DNA from: an uncultured Aquimarina sp.
Lineage (GTDB): Bacteria; Bacteroidota; Bacteroidia; Flavobacteriales; Flavobacteriaceae
Assembly: GCA_947498815.1 (NCBI GenBank)
Contig: CANMLU010000015.1
Location: 48,603 to 112,602 of the forward strand
Direction: 5' to 3'
DNA length: 64,000 bases
The position numbers and the translations under genes are program-made. How positions within the stretch are numbered: the stretch's first letter is position 1; each line of letters opens with the position of its first letter. Shown here in pieces: positions 1-8,925 of the stretch. The notes under the pieces were generated by a model. That model made no database searches and was not told the DNA's origin. It was given only the letters and a program-made list of their open reading frames with translations.

Positions 1-1
1 T

Positions 2-325
2 GGTGGGCAGCCTGGTGGATTTTTGATTGAAGGTGAGCATAAAACAATATATATTGCTGGGGACACTGCTTTAACCATGGATATGAAATTAATTCCCTTA
101 ACGACCAAACTGGATCTAGCTATTTTACCCATTGGAGATAATTTTACGATGGGAATTGATGATGCGATAATTGCAAGTGATTTTGTAGAATGTGATAAAG
201 TACTTGGTGTGCATTATGACACTTTTGGTTATATAGAAATTGATCAAAATGAAGCTAAGCGTAAGTTTTTCGAAAAAGATAAAGATTTAATGCTTTTGGA
301 AATAGGAGATAGTATCGAATTATAG
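2..325 (+). CDS. Metal-dependent hydrolase, UPF0173-like MBL fold (C-terminal part)
   Basis: The frame is open from the first base of the window, so this is the C-terminal ~107 residues of a longer protein whose start lies upstream. Visible are a GGQPGGF loop, the YIAGDTAL strand in which the Asp is a usual metal ligand of the metallo-beta-lactamase fold, and CDKVLGVHYDTFGYIEI near the end, whose His would be the last metal ligand. These fit the small cytosolic UPF0173/YtkL hydrolases; the substrate is not known. The stop TAG directly abuts the menC ATG, so the two are probably translated from one message. Confidence 0.8.
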   Translation, partial: GGQPGGFLIEGEHKTIYIAGDTALTMDMKLIPLTTKLDLAILPIGDNFTMGIDDAIIASDFVECDKVLGVHYDTFGYIEIDQNEAKRKFFEKDKDLMLLEIGDSIEL

Positions 326-1366
326 ATGAAGGCAAGATACTTTAAACATATTCTAGAATTTAAAAGACCCAGTGGAACTTCTAGAGGAATACTGAAAACT
401 AAAGAATCCTGGTTCATTGTTATATCAGATAAGAATAAAGAAGGCATAGGAGAATGCGGCATTTTAAGAACACTTAGTATAGATGATCGACCGGATTATG
501 AAGATAAGTTGAAATGGACTTGCGATAATATTGATCTGGGTATCGACAGGCTTTTAGAAGAGCTTATAGAGTTTCCTAGCATTCAATTTGGAGTAGAAAT
601 CGCCTTTAAATCTTTGAATAGCGAATCACCATTTGTATTATTTCCTTCAACATTTACCAGAGGTGATAGTTGTATTCCAATCAATGGATTAATCTGGATG
701 GGAGAAAAGGAATTTATGCTCGAACAGATTCAAAATAAATTAGATCAAGGTTTTGATTGCATAAAAATGAAGATTGGAGCGATTGATTTTAAAACAGAAC
801 TTAATCTTTTGTCACATATTAGATCACAATTTTCTTCTGATATTATTGAGTTAAGAGTAGATGCTAATGGAGCATTTATGCCAGATGAAGCGTTGCATAA
901 ATTACTTGAGCTATCAAAATACGATATACACAGTATTGAACAACCGATCAAACAAGGTCAAGCAGAGTCTATGGCCGCACTCTGTAAAAAGACACCAGTA
1001 CCCATAGCATTAGACGAAGAATTGATTGGAATTTTTGATGTAACAGAAAAGAAAAAATTGTTACAAACAATACGACCACAATATATTATCTTAAAACCAA
1101 GTTTAATAGGAGGTTTTAAGGGAACAGATGAGTGGATTAACATTGCAAACTCGATGGGCATATCATGGTGGATAACGAGCGCTTTGGAAAGTAATATTGG
1201 TCTCAATGCCATTGCCCAATATACACATACCCTAAAAAATGATATGCCGCAAGGTTTGGGAACTGGAGGTTTGTATACCAATAATTTTGAATCACCATTG
1301 CAGGTGAATATGGGGACTTTATCCTATAACCCCACCAAAACATGGAAAGTAAAAAACGTAAACTAA
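326..1366 (+). CDS. menC: o-Succinylbenzoate synthase
   Basis: Enolase-superfamily dehydratase that converts SHCHC to o-succinylbenzoate in menaquinone synthesis, in the cytosol. The 346 residues have the usual length. The catalytic set is readable: KxK at 147-149, metal ligands Asp179 (VDANGAF), Glu205 (SIEQPI) and Asp230 (ALDEE), and Lys257 (ILKPS). The ATG follows the preceding stop with no gap, and menE lies two genes downstream, which fits a flavobacterial menaquinone cluster. The superfamily also holds muconate-lactonizing enzymes and dipeptide epimerases, but the menE linkage supports menC. Confidence 0.92.
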   Translation: MKARYFKHILEFKRPSGTSRGILKTKESWFIVISDKNKEGIGECGILRTLSIDDRPDYEDKLKWTCDNIDLGIDRLLEELIEFPSIQFGVEIAFKSLNSESPFVLFPSTFTRGDSCIPINGLIWMGEKEFMLEQIQNKLDQGFDCIKMKIGAIDFKTELNLLSHIRSQFSSDIIELRVDANGAFMPDEALHKLLELSKYDIHSIEQPIKQGQAESMAALCKKTPVPIALDEELIGIFDVTEKKKLLQTIRPQYIILKPSLIGGFKGTDEWINIANSMGISWWITSALESNIGLNAIAQYTHTLKNDMPQGLGTGGLYTNNFESPLQVNMGTLSYNPTKTWKVKNVN

Positions 1367-1371
1367 AATAA

Positions 1372-2295
1372 ATGTATATAGCACAAGGAAAATTAGGAAA
1401 ATTAGGAATGTGGAAATATATACCAATTCCGCTTCTGTTTATGTTGTTAATGGGATTACAATATCTGGCAGTAAAATTTATGAATTTAGATGTAGCTGCA
1501 GAAATAGAAAGGCAGATAAATAGTAAAGGAAAAAATCAATTTTTTGCCGAAAACTTGATATTCTTTGTGTTTTTTTTAGGAGGATTATTCTTTTGGGTAC
1601 GATATGTACATCAACAAAGTATATTATCTCTTACCACCAGTCGTAAAAAAATAGATTGGGGACGATTCTTTTTCGTTTTCATTTTGATGGCGTCATTTAT
1701 CATTATTTCTACACTTATAGCTTATTTTATTAGTCCGAACGATTTTCAAATTAATTTTCAACCTATACCTTTTTTAATTCTTTTGGGCATTGCGGTTTTA
1801 CTAATTCCTATACAAACTAGTTTTGAAGAGTATTTGTTTAGAGGGTATATGATGCAGGGATTAGGACTGGTAGCAAAAAACAAATGGATTCCTTTATTGA
1901 TTACGTCCGTGCTTTTTGGGATTATGCATGCAGCCAATCCCGAAGTAGATACATTGGGACCTATTGTCATGGTATATTATATAGGTACTGGTTTGTTTTT
2001 AGGGATTCTTACTTTGATGGATGAAGGATTAGAACTTTCCTTAGGGTTTCATGCGGCGAATAATTTAGTAACGGTACTCTTGGTGACAGCAAATTGGACA
2101 GCCTTGCAAACGGACTCCATATTTATTGATGTCTCGGATCCTAGCTCGGGATATGATGTACTTATTCCAGTACTCATTATTTTTCCTATTTTTCTATTCA
2201 TCCTTTCTAAAAAATATCAATGGACTAATTGGAAAGAAAAGCTATTTGGGAAAGTTGAGTTGCTTACTGAAAAAGAAGAGATAATAAATACATAA
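1372..2295 (+). CDS. CPBP family intramembrane glutamic protease
   Basis: Polytopic membrane protein of 307 residues with the CPBP (Rce1-like/Abi) signatures: EExxxR at Glu152-Glu153-Arg157 (FEEYLFRG), FGIMHAAN with His186, and HAANN with His227 and Asn231. These residues form the proposed glutamate-based catalytic site inside the membrane. About seven to eight hydrophobic segments are visible. It starts six bases after menC and lies between menC and menE, so it is probably co-transcribed with them; a role in menaquinone synthesis is not implied. The substrate is unknown. Confidence 0.9.
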   Translation: MYIAQGKLGKLGMWKYIPIPLLFMLLMGLQYLAVKFMNLDVAAEIERQINSKGKNQFFAENLIFFVFFLGGLFFWVRYVHQQSILSLTTSRKKIDWGRFFFVFILMASFIIISTLIAYFISPNDFQINFQPIPFLILLGIAVLLIPIQTSFEEYLFRGYMMQGLGLVAKNKWIPLLITSVLFGIMHAANPEVDTLGPIVMVYYIGTGLFLGILTLMDEGLELSLGFHAANNLVTVLLVTANWTALQTDSIFIDVSDPSSGYDVLIPVLIIFPIFLFILSKKYQWTNWKEKLFGKVELLTEKEEIINT

Positions 2296-2351
2296 CATAC
2301 TCTTCACGTATTCGTAACCTACGGATTTATTAGAAAATTGAAATTTGAGTA

Positions 2352-3467
2352 ATGAAAACAATGAGTACATTTTCTTTTCCAGAAATACACGAAAACTTTA
2401 CAATTAATAGGCATTCTCATGACAGAGAAAGTTTAAAAAAATTTGCATATGAGTTCATAAAAGAAGGTGAAGTCTATGAACAAGATGCAGGGCATTTTCT
2501 GTTGGATTGGTTAAATGACAAAGATTATATTATAGTACAGACATCTGGTTCTACAGGTAAACCCAAAAAATTAAAGGTATATAAACAGCATATGATTAAT
2601 AGTGCAAACGCCACGGGTGTGTTTTTCAAATCTGAAGAAAACACCACGGCTTTATTATGTTTATCTGCAAATTATATAGCAGGCAAAATGATGCTTATAA
2701 GAGCGATGGTACTCGGTTGGAAAATAGATTTAATTCCTCCAAAAACAAATCCTTTGGACAATGTATATAAGCAATACGATTTTTGTGCAATGGTTCCTTT
2801 GCAACTTGATAATTCATTAAATAGATTACATTTAATCAAAAAACTTATAGTAGGAGGAGGCCCTGTTTCAGAAAACCTAAAGGAATTGATACAAGGGGTT
2901 AAAACAAAAATATTTGAGACTTATGGTATGACCGAGACAGTCTCACATATCGCTGCAAGACGGATCAATCCCAAGAAAAAAGATAAAAAAGATGCGCATT
3001 TTTTTAAAGCTTTGCCTAATATAACTTTGAGTACAGATGATAGAAACTGTTTGATTATTAAAGCTCCATTACTTAATGATGAGACCATCATTACCAACGA
3101 CGTAGTAGCTCTTAAAACATATAAGAAATTTCTTTGGAAGGGAAGATATGATAATGTAATCAATAGTGGAGGAGTAAAACTATATCCCGAAGAAATAGAA
3201 ACAAAATTGCAACTGCTTATTGGTTATCGATTTTTTATTGCCGCTATCCCTGATGATGTTCTTGGAGATAAAGTAGTTCTTATTATCGAAACCGATGATG
3301 ACAAAATAACATCTTTATCTATTAAGGAGGCTATGCAAAACCTTGCTACTTTGGATAAGTATGAAATTCCTAAAAAGATTTATTTCCTTCCTCAGTTTAT
3401 AGAAACCGATACTGGCAAAGTGCAAAGAAATAAAACCTTAGAAAAGGTTATAAATCTATATTTATAA
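2352..3467 (+). CDS. menE: o-Succinylbenzoate-CoA ligase (AMP-binding)
   Basis: Acyl-adenylate-forming enzyme of menaquinone synthesis that activates o-succinylbenzoate with ATP and CoA. The phosphate-binding loop TSGSTGKPKK is at 64-73, the adenylate motif TYGMTET near residue 190, and the C-terminal hinge/catalytic lysine region DTGKVQRNK near 355. At 371 residues it is short for the ANL superfamily (often 450-550), as is common for Bacteroidota MenE. Linkage to menC supports the substrate. A second Met lies four codons in; I kept the first ATG. Confidence 0.88.
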   Translation: MKTMSTFSFPEIHENFTINRHSHDRESLKKFAYEFIKEGEVYEQDAGHFLLDWLNDKDYIIVQTSGSTGKPKKLKVYKQHMINSANATGVFFKSEENTTALLCLSANYIAGKMMLIRAMVLGWKIDLIPPKTNPLDNVYKQYDFCAMVPLQLDNSLNRLHLIKKLIVGGGPVSENLKELIQGVKTKIFETYGMTETVSHIAARRINPKKKDKKDAHFFKALPNITLSTDDRNCLIIKAPLLNDETIITNDVVALKTYKKFLWKGRYDNVINSGGVKLYPEEIETKLQLLIGYRFFIAAIPDDVLGDKVVLIIETDDDKITSLSIKEAMQNLATLDKYEIPKKIYFLPQFIETDTGKVQRNKTLEKVINLYL

Positions 3468-3548
3468 GGATACGTTGCTCATTCTATGTTCATATAGTTT
3501 CTCAATTATCACATTCACTCATTCAAAAGAGTACTTCCCTCATTATTG

Positions 3549-3580
3549 ATTGATATCTCAAATATCAAAAGGTAGTTTTA
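3549..3580 (+). promoter_or_regulatory. Candidate Bacteroidota promoter with palindromic spacer
   Basis: TTG at 3550-3552, a 20-base spacer and TAgtTTTa at 3573-3580 resemble the Bacteroidota -33/-7 elements, with one mismatch in the -7 box. A 7-bp inverted repeat TTGATAT/ATATCAA (3550-3568) fills the spacer and could be an operator. It would serve the VWA fusion gene at 3607. This is by-eye evidence only. Confidence 0.35.
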
Positions 3581-3606
3581 TGCTAATAATTTAAAAACTA
3601 TCGACT

Positions 3607-5721
3607 ATGAGATTATTAAAATACATGATGTTCTTTCTTGGTATAGTAGGAATTTCGCACGCACAGCAAGTGAAGGTTACAGGAATAGTAACTGACGAAC
3701 AAAAAATGCCTTTACCCGGGGTTAATATTATAATTAAAGGTACCACAACAGGGACACAAACAGATTTTGATGGTAATTATTCCTTATTAACTAATGTTGG
3801 GAGTACATTAGAGTTTAATTATGTGGGCTATGAAACAGAAGAAGTTACTATTGAGGTAAGTTCTACTGTGGTTAATGTTGAAATGAAAATATCAAAGGCA
3901 GAGCTAGAAGAGGTTGTCATTACAGCATATGGGGCCAAAAGAAGGAGCAGATCGGTTAGCTCTTCAGTCGTTTCTACAGATAGATCAAGAAGAAGATCAA
4001 GGAAACAAAAACTTAATGGAAAAGTAGCAGGAGTAAGTGTTTCCAATACAAATGGGAGTAACTCCAATAATACGAAAAGAATAAGAGGTAATTCTTCTAT
4101 TTCAAATACCAAACAGCCATTATACATAATCGATGGTATTGCTATTGATAAAAAAGATGTTGCTAAAGTAAAAACTATAGATCCCAAAAAGATATCTAAT
4201 GTTGAGGTACTAAAGAATCAAAACGCAACATCCATTTATGGAGCAAAAGCAAGACACGGGTGTATAGTGATTACTACCCATAAAGGTAATTATAAGGTGA
4301 AGAATCATGCGTCTTATATAGAAAATGAGTCCTATAAAGAGATTGAAGAAAATAAATTTGAAAGAGTACAGTTTTCACCACTTTCTACCTTTTCTATTGA
4401 TGTGGATAAAGCATCTTACAGTAATATTCGAAGAATGATTAATAATGGAATCAAAGTCCCTGCAGATGCTGTTAAAATTGAGGAAATGATCAACTATTTT
4501 GATTATCAGTATGAGCAGCCCAAAGATGATCATCCTTTCGCAATTCATACAGAATATGGAAACACGCCATGGAATCCAGAAACAAAACTGGTTAAAATTG
4601 GATTAAAAGGAAAAGAAATTCCACAGAACGAAATACCTCCTTCAAATTTGGTGTTTTTGCTCGATGTCTCTGGATCTATGAGTGATAGTAATAAGTTACC
4701 GTTATTAAAAAAGGCCTTTAAACTTTTAACCAATCAATTGAGAGAAAAAGATAAGGTATCTATTGTTGTTTATGCAGGAGCAGCTGGGGTGGTGTTGAAG
4801 CCAACTTCTGGAGCTAACAGGAATGAAATAAATAGAGCATTGCAAAATCTTAACGCAGGAGGATCAACGGCAGGAGGAGAAGGAATCGAGTTGGCTTATA
4901 AGATTGCTAAAGAGCACTTTATTAAAAACGGAAATAATAGAGTTATTCTTGCTACAGATGGTGATTTTAATGTCGGAATGAGTAGTGATAAAGATATGGA
5001 ACAATTAATTGAAGAAAAACGCAAATCTGGCGTGTTCTTAACATGTCTTGGATTCGGAATGGGCAACTATAAAGATAGTAAGTTGGAAACCCTTGCCGAT
5101 AAAGGAAACGGGAATCATGCGTATATCGATACCATGCAAGAAGCCCAAAGAGTTCTAGGGAAAGAGTTTGGAGGAACGTTGTATACGATAGCAAAAGATG
5201 TAAAAATCCAGGTAGAATTTAATCCGGGTAAAGTGCAAGCGTATCGCTTGATAGGGTATGAAAATAGGCTTTTGGCAGATGAAGACTTTGTGGATGACAC
5301 CAAAGATGCTGGAGAATTAGGTAGTGGACATACAGTGACAGCTTTATATGAAGTGATTCCTGTGGGAGTTAAAAGTGAGTACTTAAATGATATCTCAGGC
5401 TTAAAATATACTACCTCCAAAATTAATAAAGAGTTTGGCGATGAATTACTAACTGTTAAGTTTAGGTATAAAAAGCCACAAGAAAACAAGAGTATTGAAA
5501 TGATACACGTTCTTGAAACTAAGAACGAGAAGGTAGCTTCTCAGGATTTTAATTTTGCAGCATCTATTGCATGGTTCGGAATGAAACTTAGAAACTCGAA
5601 ATTCCTTAAAAACGAAAGTCTAAAAGACGTAATCACCTTGGCCGAAGCTAATAAAGAAAATGATAATCAAGGATATAAGGCAGAATTTGTGAGGTTAGTA
5701 AATAGTTATCAAGGATTATAG
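3607..5721 (+). CDS. Carboxypeptidase-like / TonB-plug-like / VWA (YfbK-type) fusion protein
   Basis: Exported protein of 704 residues. In order: signal peptide ending SHAQ (1-20); a carboxypeptidase-regulatory-like beta domain (about 21-100, VTGIVTDEQKMPLPGVNIII); an Arg/Ser-rich linker (about 117-135); a SusC-like plug segment (about 138-228, with PLYIIDGIAI, NVEVLKNQNATSIYG and CIVITTHKG); a YfbK-type N-terminal segment (STFSIDVDKASYSNIRRM); a von Willebrand A domain with an intact MIDAS (LLDVSGSMS, ATDGDFNVG); and a C-terminal domain as in YfbK proteins. No beta-barrel follows the plug, so it is not a transporter. It probably acts in periplasmic or surface protein-protein contacts. It is monocistronic, with a terminator after it. 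Confidence 0.87.
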   Translation: MRLLKYMMFFLGIVGISHAQQVKVTGIVTDEQKMPLPGVNIIIKGTTTGTQTDFDGNYSLLTNVGSTLEFNYVGYETEEVTIEVSSTVVNVEMKISKAELEEVVITAYGAKRRSRSVSSSVVSTDRSRRRSRKQKLNGKVAGVSVSNTNGSNSNNTKRIRGNSSISNTKQPLYIIDGIAIDKKDVAKVKTIDPKKISNVEVLKNQNATSIYGAKARHGCIVITTHKGNYKVKNHASYIENESYKEIEENKFERVQFSPLSTFSIDVDKASYSNIRRMINNGIKVPADAVKIEEMINYFDYQYEQPKDDHPFAIHTEYGNTPWNPETKLVKIGLKGKEIPQNEIPPSNLVFLLDVSGSMSDSNKLPLLKKAFKLLTNQLREKDKVSIVVYAGAAGVVLKPTSGANRNEINRALQNLNAGGSTAGGEGIELAYKIAKEHFIKNGNNRVILATDGDFNVGMSSDKDMEQLIEEKRKSGVFLTCLGFGMGNYKDSKLETLADKGNGNHAYIDTMQEAQRVLGKEFGGTLYTIAKDVKIQVEFNPGKVQAYRLIGYENRLLADEDFVDDTKDAGELGSGHTVTALYEVIPVGVKSEYLNDISGLKYTTSKINKEFGDELLTVKFRYKKPQENKSIEMIHVLETKNEKVASQDFNFAASIAWFGMKLRNSKFLKNESLKDVITLAEANKENDNQGYKAEFVRLVNSYQGL

Positions 5722-5749
5722 CCGATTAGGGGTAATAGGTTAGTTCATG

Positions 5750-5785
5750 AAGAGGCATCAGTATTTTTGTTGGTGTCTCTTTTTT
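5750..5785 (+). terminator. Rho-independent terminator
   Basis: An 11-bp stem with two G-T wobbles (AAGAGGCATCA / TGGTGTCTCTT), a 10-base loop and a run of T follow the VWA fusion gene by 28 bases. Confidence 0.7.
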
Positions 5786-5834
5786 ATAATACTTTTAAGA
5801 GATAATAAACAGAACACACACCCTAACTCACACA

Positions 5835-7151
5835 ATGAAAAAATTCCTAGTATTTCTAGTCCTTGTTAATTATAGTATTCATTCGCAAATTCTTCCAGAA
5901 CGCGAAAGAGCAGCAGTAATAGATATGGTCTTGGCCGACAGGTTTAATAACCTCTTACCACAGTTAATGGATCGCACCGAATTGGATATGTGGATTTTGA
6001 TCTCGAGAGAGTATAATGAAGATCCAGTGCTTAAAACTATGTTGCCTTCTACCTGGCTTAATGCCAGACGAAGAACCATATTGGTTTTTTATAGAGATAA
6101 AGAAAAAAATACGATAGAAAAACTTGCGGTTGCACGTTATAATATCGGAAAAAATATAGATTCAGCTTGGGATAAAGAAAAACAACCCAATCAATGGCAG
6201 GCACTTGTTGACATTATCAAAGATAGAAATCCAACTAAGATTGGAATTAATTATTCTAAAGATTTCGGAATTGTTGATGGTATCGTGAAAACGGACTATC
6301 ATGAATTCATGGATGCCCTGCCTCAAGAATACGAATCAAGGATAGCCTCTGCAGAAAAATTAGCCATTGCCTGGGTAGAGACACGTACAGAGCAAGAGAT
6401 GGAAATATACAAGGAATTAGTTAAAATTACGCATGATATTATTGCTGAAGCTTTTAGTACTGCTGTTGTTAAGCCTGGTACTACCACAACAGATGATGTA
6501 GTTTGGTGGTTACGTCAAAAAGTTACGGATATGGGTTTAAAAACTTGGTTTCATCCATCTGTTGATATCCAACGTACAGGAGAAGATCTACAAAGTCATA
6601 TTGTTTCATTTTCGGATAGACCAAAAGATAAAGTGATTAGGGCTGGAGATTTAATCCATTGTGATTTTGGAATTACGTATTTACGGTTGAATACGGACTG
6701 CCAGCAACATGCCTATATTTTAAAGAATGAAGAAACGTCACCTCCAGAATTTTTAGAGAAAGCATTCAAAGATGGCAATCGTGTTCAGGATATTTTTACT
6801 TCAAATTTTGAAACTGGTAAAACTGGGAATGAGATTTTACTGAAGTCTCTGGAGCAGGGTAGAGCAGAAGGCTTAAAGCCTGCAATTTATACACATCCAT
6901 TAGGATTGTATGGCCATTCTTCTGGTCCGACTATTGGAATGTGGGATTCACAAGGTGGAGTTGCAGGAACCGGAGATTATCCTTTATATGAAAATACCGT
7001 ATATGCCATAGAGCTTAATACCACAGTAAATATTCCAGAATGGAAAAAAGATGTTCGAATTATGCTCGAAGAAGCGGGTTTTTGGGGTAAGGATGGATTT
7101 CGATACGTAAATGAAAGACAGACAGAATTAATTACGATTCCCAAAAGATAA
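5835..7151 (+). CDS. Exported M24-family Xaa-Pro aminopeptidase-like protein
   Basis: Pita-bread-fold metallopeptidase of 438 residues with a signal peptide (1-18, ending SIHSQ), so periplasmic or outer. The C-terminal half carries the expected di-metal ligands: the first Asp in HCDFGITY, the second in RLNTDCQQHAY, His in HPLGLYGHSSGP, Glu in IMLEEAGFW and a final Glu near the C-terminus. The N-terminal half is a creatinase-like domain. The family removes N-terminal residues before proline; the real substrate is unknown. A convergent terminator separates it from the next gene. Confidence 0.87.
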   Translation: MKKFLVFLVLVNYSIHSQILPERERAAVIDMVLADRFNNLLPQLMDRTELDMWILISREYNEDPVLKTMLPSTWLNARRRTILVFYRDKEKNTIEKLAVARYNIGKNIDSAWDKEKQPNQWQALVDIIKDRNPTKIGINYSKDFGIVDGIVKTDYHEFMDALPQEYESRIASAEKLAIAWVETRTEQEMEIYKELVKITHDIIAEAFSTAVVKPGTTTTDDVVWWLRQKVTDMGLKTWFHPSVDIQRTGEDLQSHIVSFSDRPKDKVIRAGDLIHCDFGITYLRLNTDCQQHAYILKNEETSPPEFLEKAFKDGNRVQDIFTSNFETGKTGNEILLKSLEQGRAEGLKPAIYTHPLGLYGHSSGPTIGMWDSQGGVAGTGDYPLYENTVYAIELNTTVNIPEWKKDVRIMLEEAGFWGKDGFRYVNERQTELITIPKR

Positions 7152-7158
7152 AGTTTAT

Positions 7159-7194
7159 ATGAAGCCTGGCCTTATATTATAGACCAAGCTTCAT
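7159..7194. terminator. Bidirectional terminator between convergent genes
   Basis: An inverted repeat, ATGAAGCCTGG at 7159-7169 and CCAAGCTTCAT at 7184-7194 (one mismatch), lies in the 49-base gap between the aminopeptidase and the convergent lipoprotein gene. Flanking runs are AT-rich rather than pure T. Confidence 0.55.
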
Positions 7195-7200
7195 GTTATT

Positions 7201-8223
7201 TTATTTAGTATATATGATTTTTACACCAGTATTAGTTTTGCCTTTTGCAATATTACCTCCAATCCACTGTCTTCCGTTGGTCGAATATATGGATCGTATT
7301 TTGGTTCCATCGGATTCTTCATATGCAATGACCAGTTTTGTACCATCAGAAGCAATGGTTGGGTTTTTATCCGTTTTTATAGGTCTTCCATTGATAAAAA
7401 TTGTACGGGGTTGTGAAAAAGTAATAAAGTCTTGGGTTGAGACGGTTTCTAAAGAATATTCTACTCCATTTGTAGTCTGTAAAGGATTGGCGACTAAAAT
7501 GTGTACCGTATTACCCAACTTCGCTGTTGAAATACTTGAAACAAATCTATCAAAAGAAATACTACCTCGTTCTATAAAATTTATTCCATCTGTACTGGTG
7601 CTAAAAAGTACTCTATTTCCTATCGCGTCGAAAAAGTATATTTTATTATCGAAAGAATTAAAGTGAAATATATTTTTAACTCTTCCATCCGAAATGACCT
7701 TATTTCCTATCCAGTTAATTCCATCAATAGTATAATTATAAAATAACTTGTTTGTATTTCGTCCCTTGTGATAAAGGAATAATTTGTTATTGAAGCTTAC
7801 TAACTCGGGAGTGCTTCTTGTCTCGGCTCCGGTCGGTAATTTTAGATTTCCCAAGAAATTCCTACCGTCAAAAGAATAGGAATAAAATACATTATCCTTG
7901 GTCTCACCTTTATGCGCAATAAATATTCTATTTCCAAATTGTGTTGCAGCTATTCCTGTTCTTGTTTTTCCTCTTTGGAAAAAATTCCCAAGCCATGAAC
8001 CAATTCCCGTACTACTATAAGATGAGTAAACTCTATTAGAGTTTAATCCTTTATGAAAGTATTGAAAACGATTTGGAAGTGCTGTATTAGTAGCTTTTGA
8101 AGATACCCCGTTTAACTCTTTATTTCTAGATGAGTCCTGTTCTACACCTAATGACTCTTCTGTCTCACATGATATTAACAGCATTGCAAACAAGCCCAGT
8201 AATATATAATGTAAATTTTTCAT
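7201..8223 (-). CDS. Surface lipoprotein with propeller-like repeats
   Basis: I place the start at 8223, because the protein then opens with a normal lipoprotein signal (MKNLHYILLGLFAMLLISC); the frame is open for eight more codons to 8247. The mature part has at least five repeats spaced 45-60 residues with a core like N-x-[VL]-[FY]-x-S-Y-S-x-D-G-x-x-[FW]-x-G-N (SYSFDGRNFLGN, NYTIDGINWIGN, STSTDGINFIERG, STNGRQWIGGN), which looks like beta-propeller blades of the sialidase/galactose-oxidase sort. No catalytic set is evident. It sits alone, next to a leader-peptide gene on the same strand. Function unknown. Confidence 0.75.
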   Translation of the reverse strand: MKNLHYILLGLFAMLLISCETEESLGVEQDSSRNKELNGVSSKATNTALPNRFQYFHKGLNSNRVYSSYSSTGIGSWLGNFFQRGKTRTGIAATQFGNRIFIAHKGETKDNVFYSYSFDGRNFLGNLKLPTGAETRSTPELVSFNNKLFLYHKGRNTNKLFYNYTIDGINWIGNKVISDGRVKNIFHFNSFDNKIYFFDAIGNRVLFSTSTDGINFIERGSISFDRFVSSISTAKLGNTVHILVANPLQTTNGVEYSLETVSTQDFITFSQPRTIFINGRPIKTDKNPTIASDGTKLVIAYEESDGTKIRSIYSTNGRQWIGGNIAKGKTNTGVKIIYTK

Positions 8224-8289
8224 AAATTCAGATATTTGTGTAACCATACTCTATTGTGGCTTTTCTGGATCCGCCAATACTAGAAAAGA

Positions 8290-8330
8290 AAACAAAAAAA
8301 CCGCCCTATATCAATAAGGCGATTCTTTGC
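8290..8330 (-). terminator. Terminator after the 50-residue peptide gene
   Basis: On the minus strand an 8-bp stem (CGCCTTAT / ATAGGGCG, one wobble, TGAT loop) is followed by seven T. It lies just past the stop of the small peptide gene, which supports that gene being real. Confidence 0.65.
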
Positions 8331-8341
8331 TTCTGAATACA

Positions 8342-8494
8342 TTATTTCACATAATAATAGCATTCACCAAATAGGCAAAGTCCTCCAGGACAAGTGTCAT
8401 AACAAACTCCTCTGTTACTCCCTGCTTTAATTGTTTTTTTTTCTTCCTGATCGAGTTTCTGTACTCCTTTTAAACTTAAGATGTTTTTTAACAT
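8342..8494 (-). CDS. Small Cys-rich peptide with double-glycine-type leader
   Basis: A 50-residue frame. The first ~24 residues (MLKNILSLKGVQKLDQEEKK then TIKAG) match the leaders of the two peptides near 12.7-13.1 kb (M[LI]K-x-IL-x-L...QK...I-x-[GA]G), which are leaders removed by bacteriocin-type peptidase/ABC exporters. Here the cleavage pair is AG rather than GG. The core (SNRGVCYDTCPGGLCLFGEC and a short Tyr-rich tail) has four cysteines. Terminator downstream. It probably encodes a secreted peptide or ribosomal natural product precursor; modification and target are unknown. Confidence 0.72.
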   Translation of the reverse strand: MLKNILSLKGVQKLDQEEKKTIKAGSNRGVCYDTCPGGLCLFGECYYYVK

Positions 8495-8925
8495 TTTGAT
8501 AATTTTTAAATTAAACTTTTGATTTTCGAAATCATAATAATCAATACTATTTTGATTACTAATTTCTAGATAAAAGTAAATGAAAAAGCACCTTGAGAAT
8601 TTGACTATATGGTCATATTTATAAATTTGACGTTATTAGATTAACATCAATTTGATCTGGAGAATAATCTATGAAATACCCTTGTTAAATTGAATGGTTT
8701 TATACAGTAAAACAAGGTGTAATCGATTGAAATTTAAGCTTGTGGCTTAGGTTATTTGCTTTCGATTTATTTCCCAAATAAAGATAGATTAAACCCTATG
8801 CCAATACTTCATTAAAAAATCGCCTTAGGCGAATAAGACGATTTTAATAAATCGATTTAAGAGTATATTTAATATACTAATCTGTCTCCAAAATGAGCAT
8901 ACCGTTATTAGTATTAGATTAGTAA
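8495..8925. other. 431-base gap: control region of the peptide gene and a terminator
   Basis: No coding frame is credible here. The left part is upstream DNA of the minus-strand peptide gene and holds a near-palindrome (TGACTATATGGTCA, 8602-8615) and two direct copies of AATTTGAC, possible regulator sites. The right part holds the terminator of the T9SS protein gene. The middle (about 8640-8810) shows nothing I can name. Confidence 0.5.
8814..8846 (-). terminator. Terminator of the CARDB/T9SS protein gene
   Basis: Minus strand: stem TCGCC / GGCGA with a TAA loop followed by six T; a longer alternative stem AAAATCG / CGATTTT encloses it. It lies about 80 bases after the stop at 8926. Confidence 0.65.

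Noticed and set aside
3828-4187. 119-codon minus-strand frame
   Set aside because: Antisense to the plug/VWA fusion gene; no motif.
7193-7666. 157-codon plus-strand frame
   Set aside because: Antisense to the repeat lipoprotein, which has a signal and repeats.
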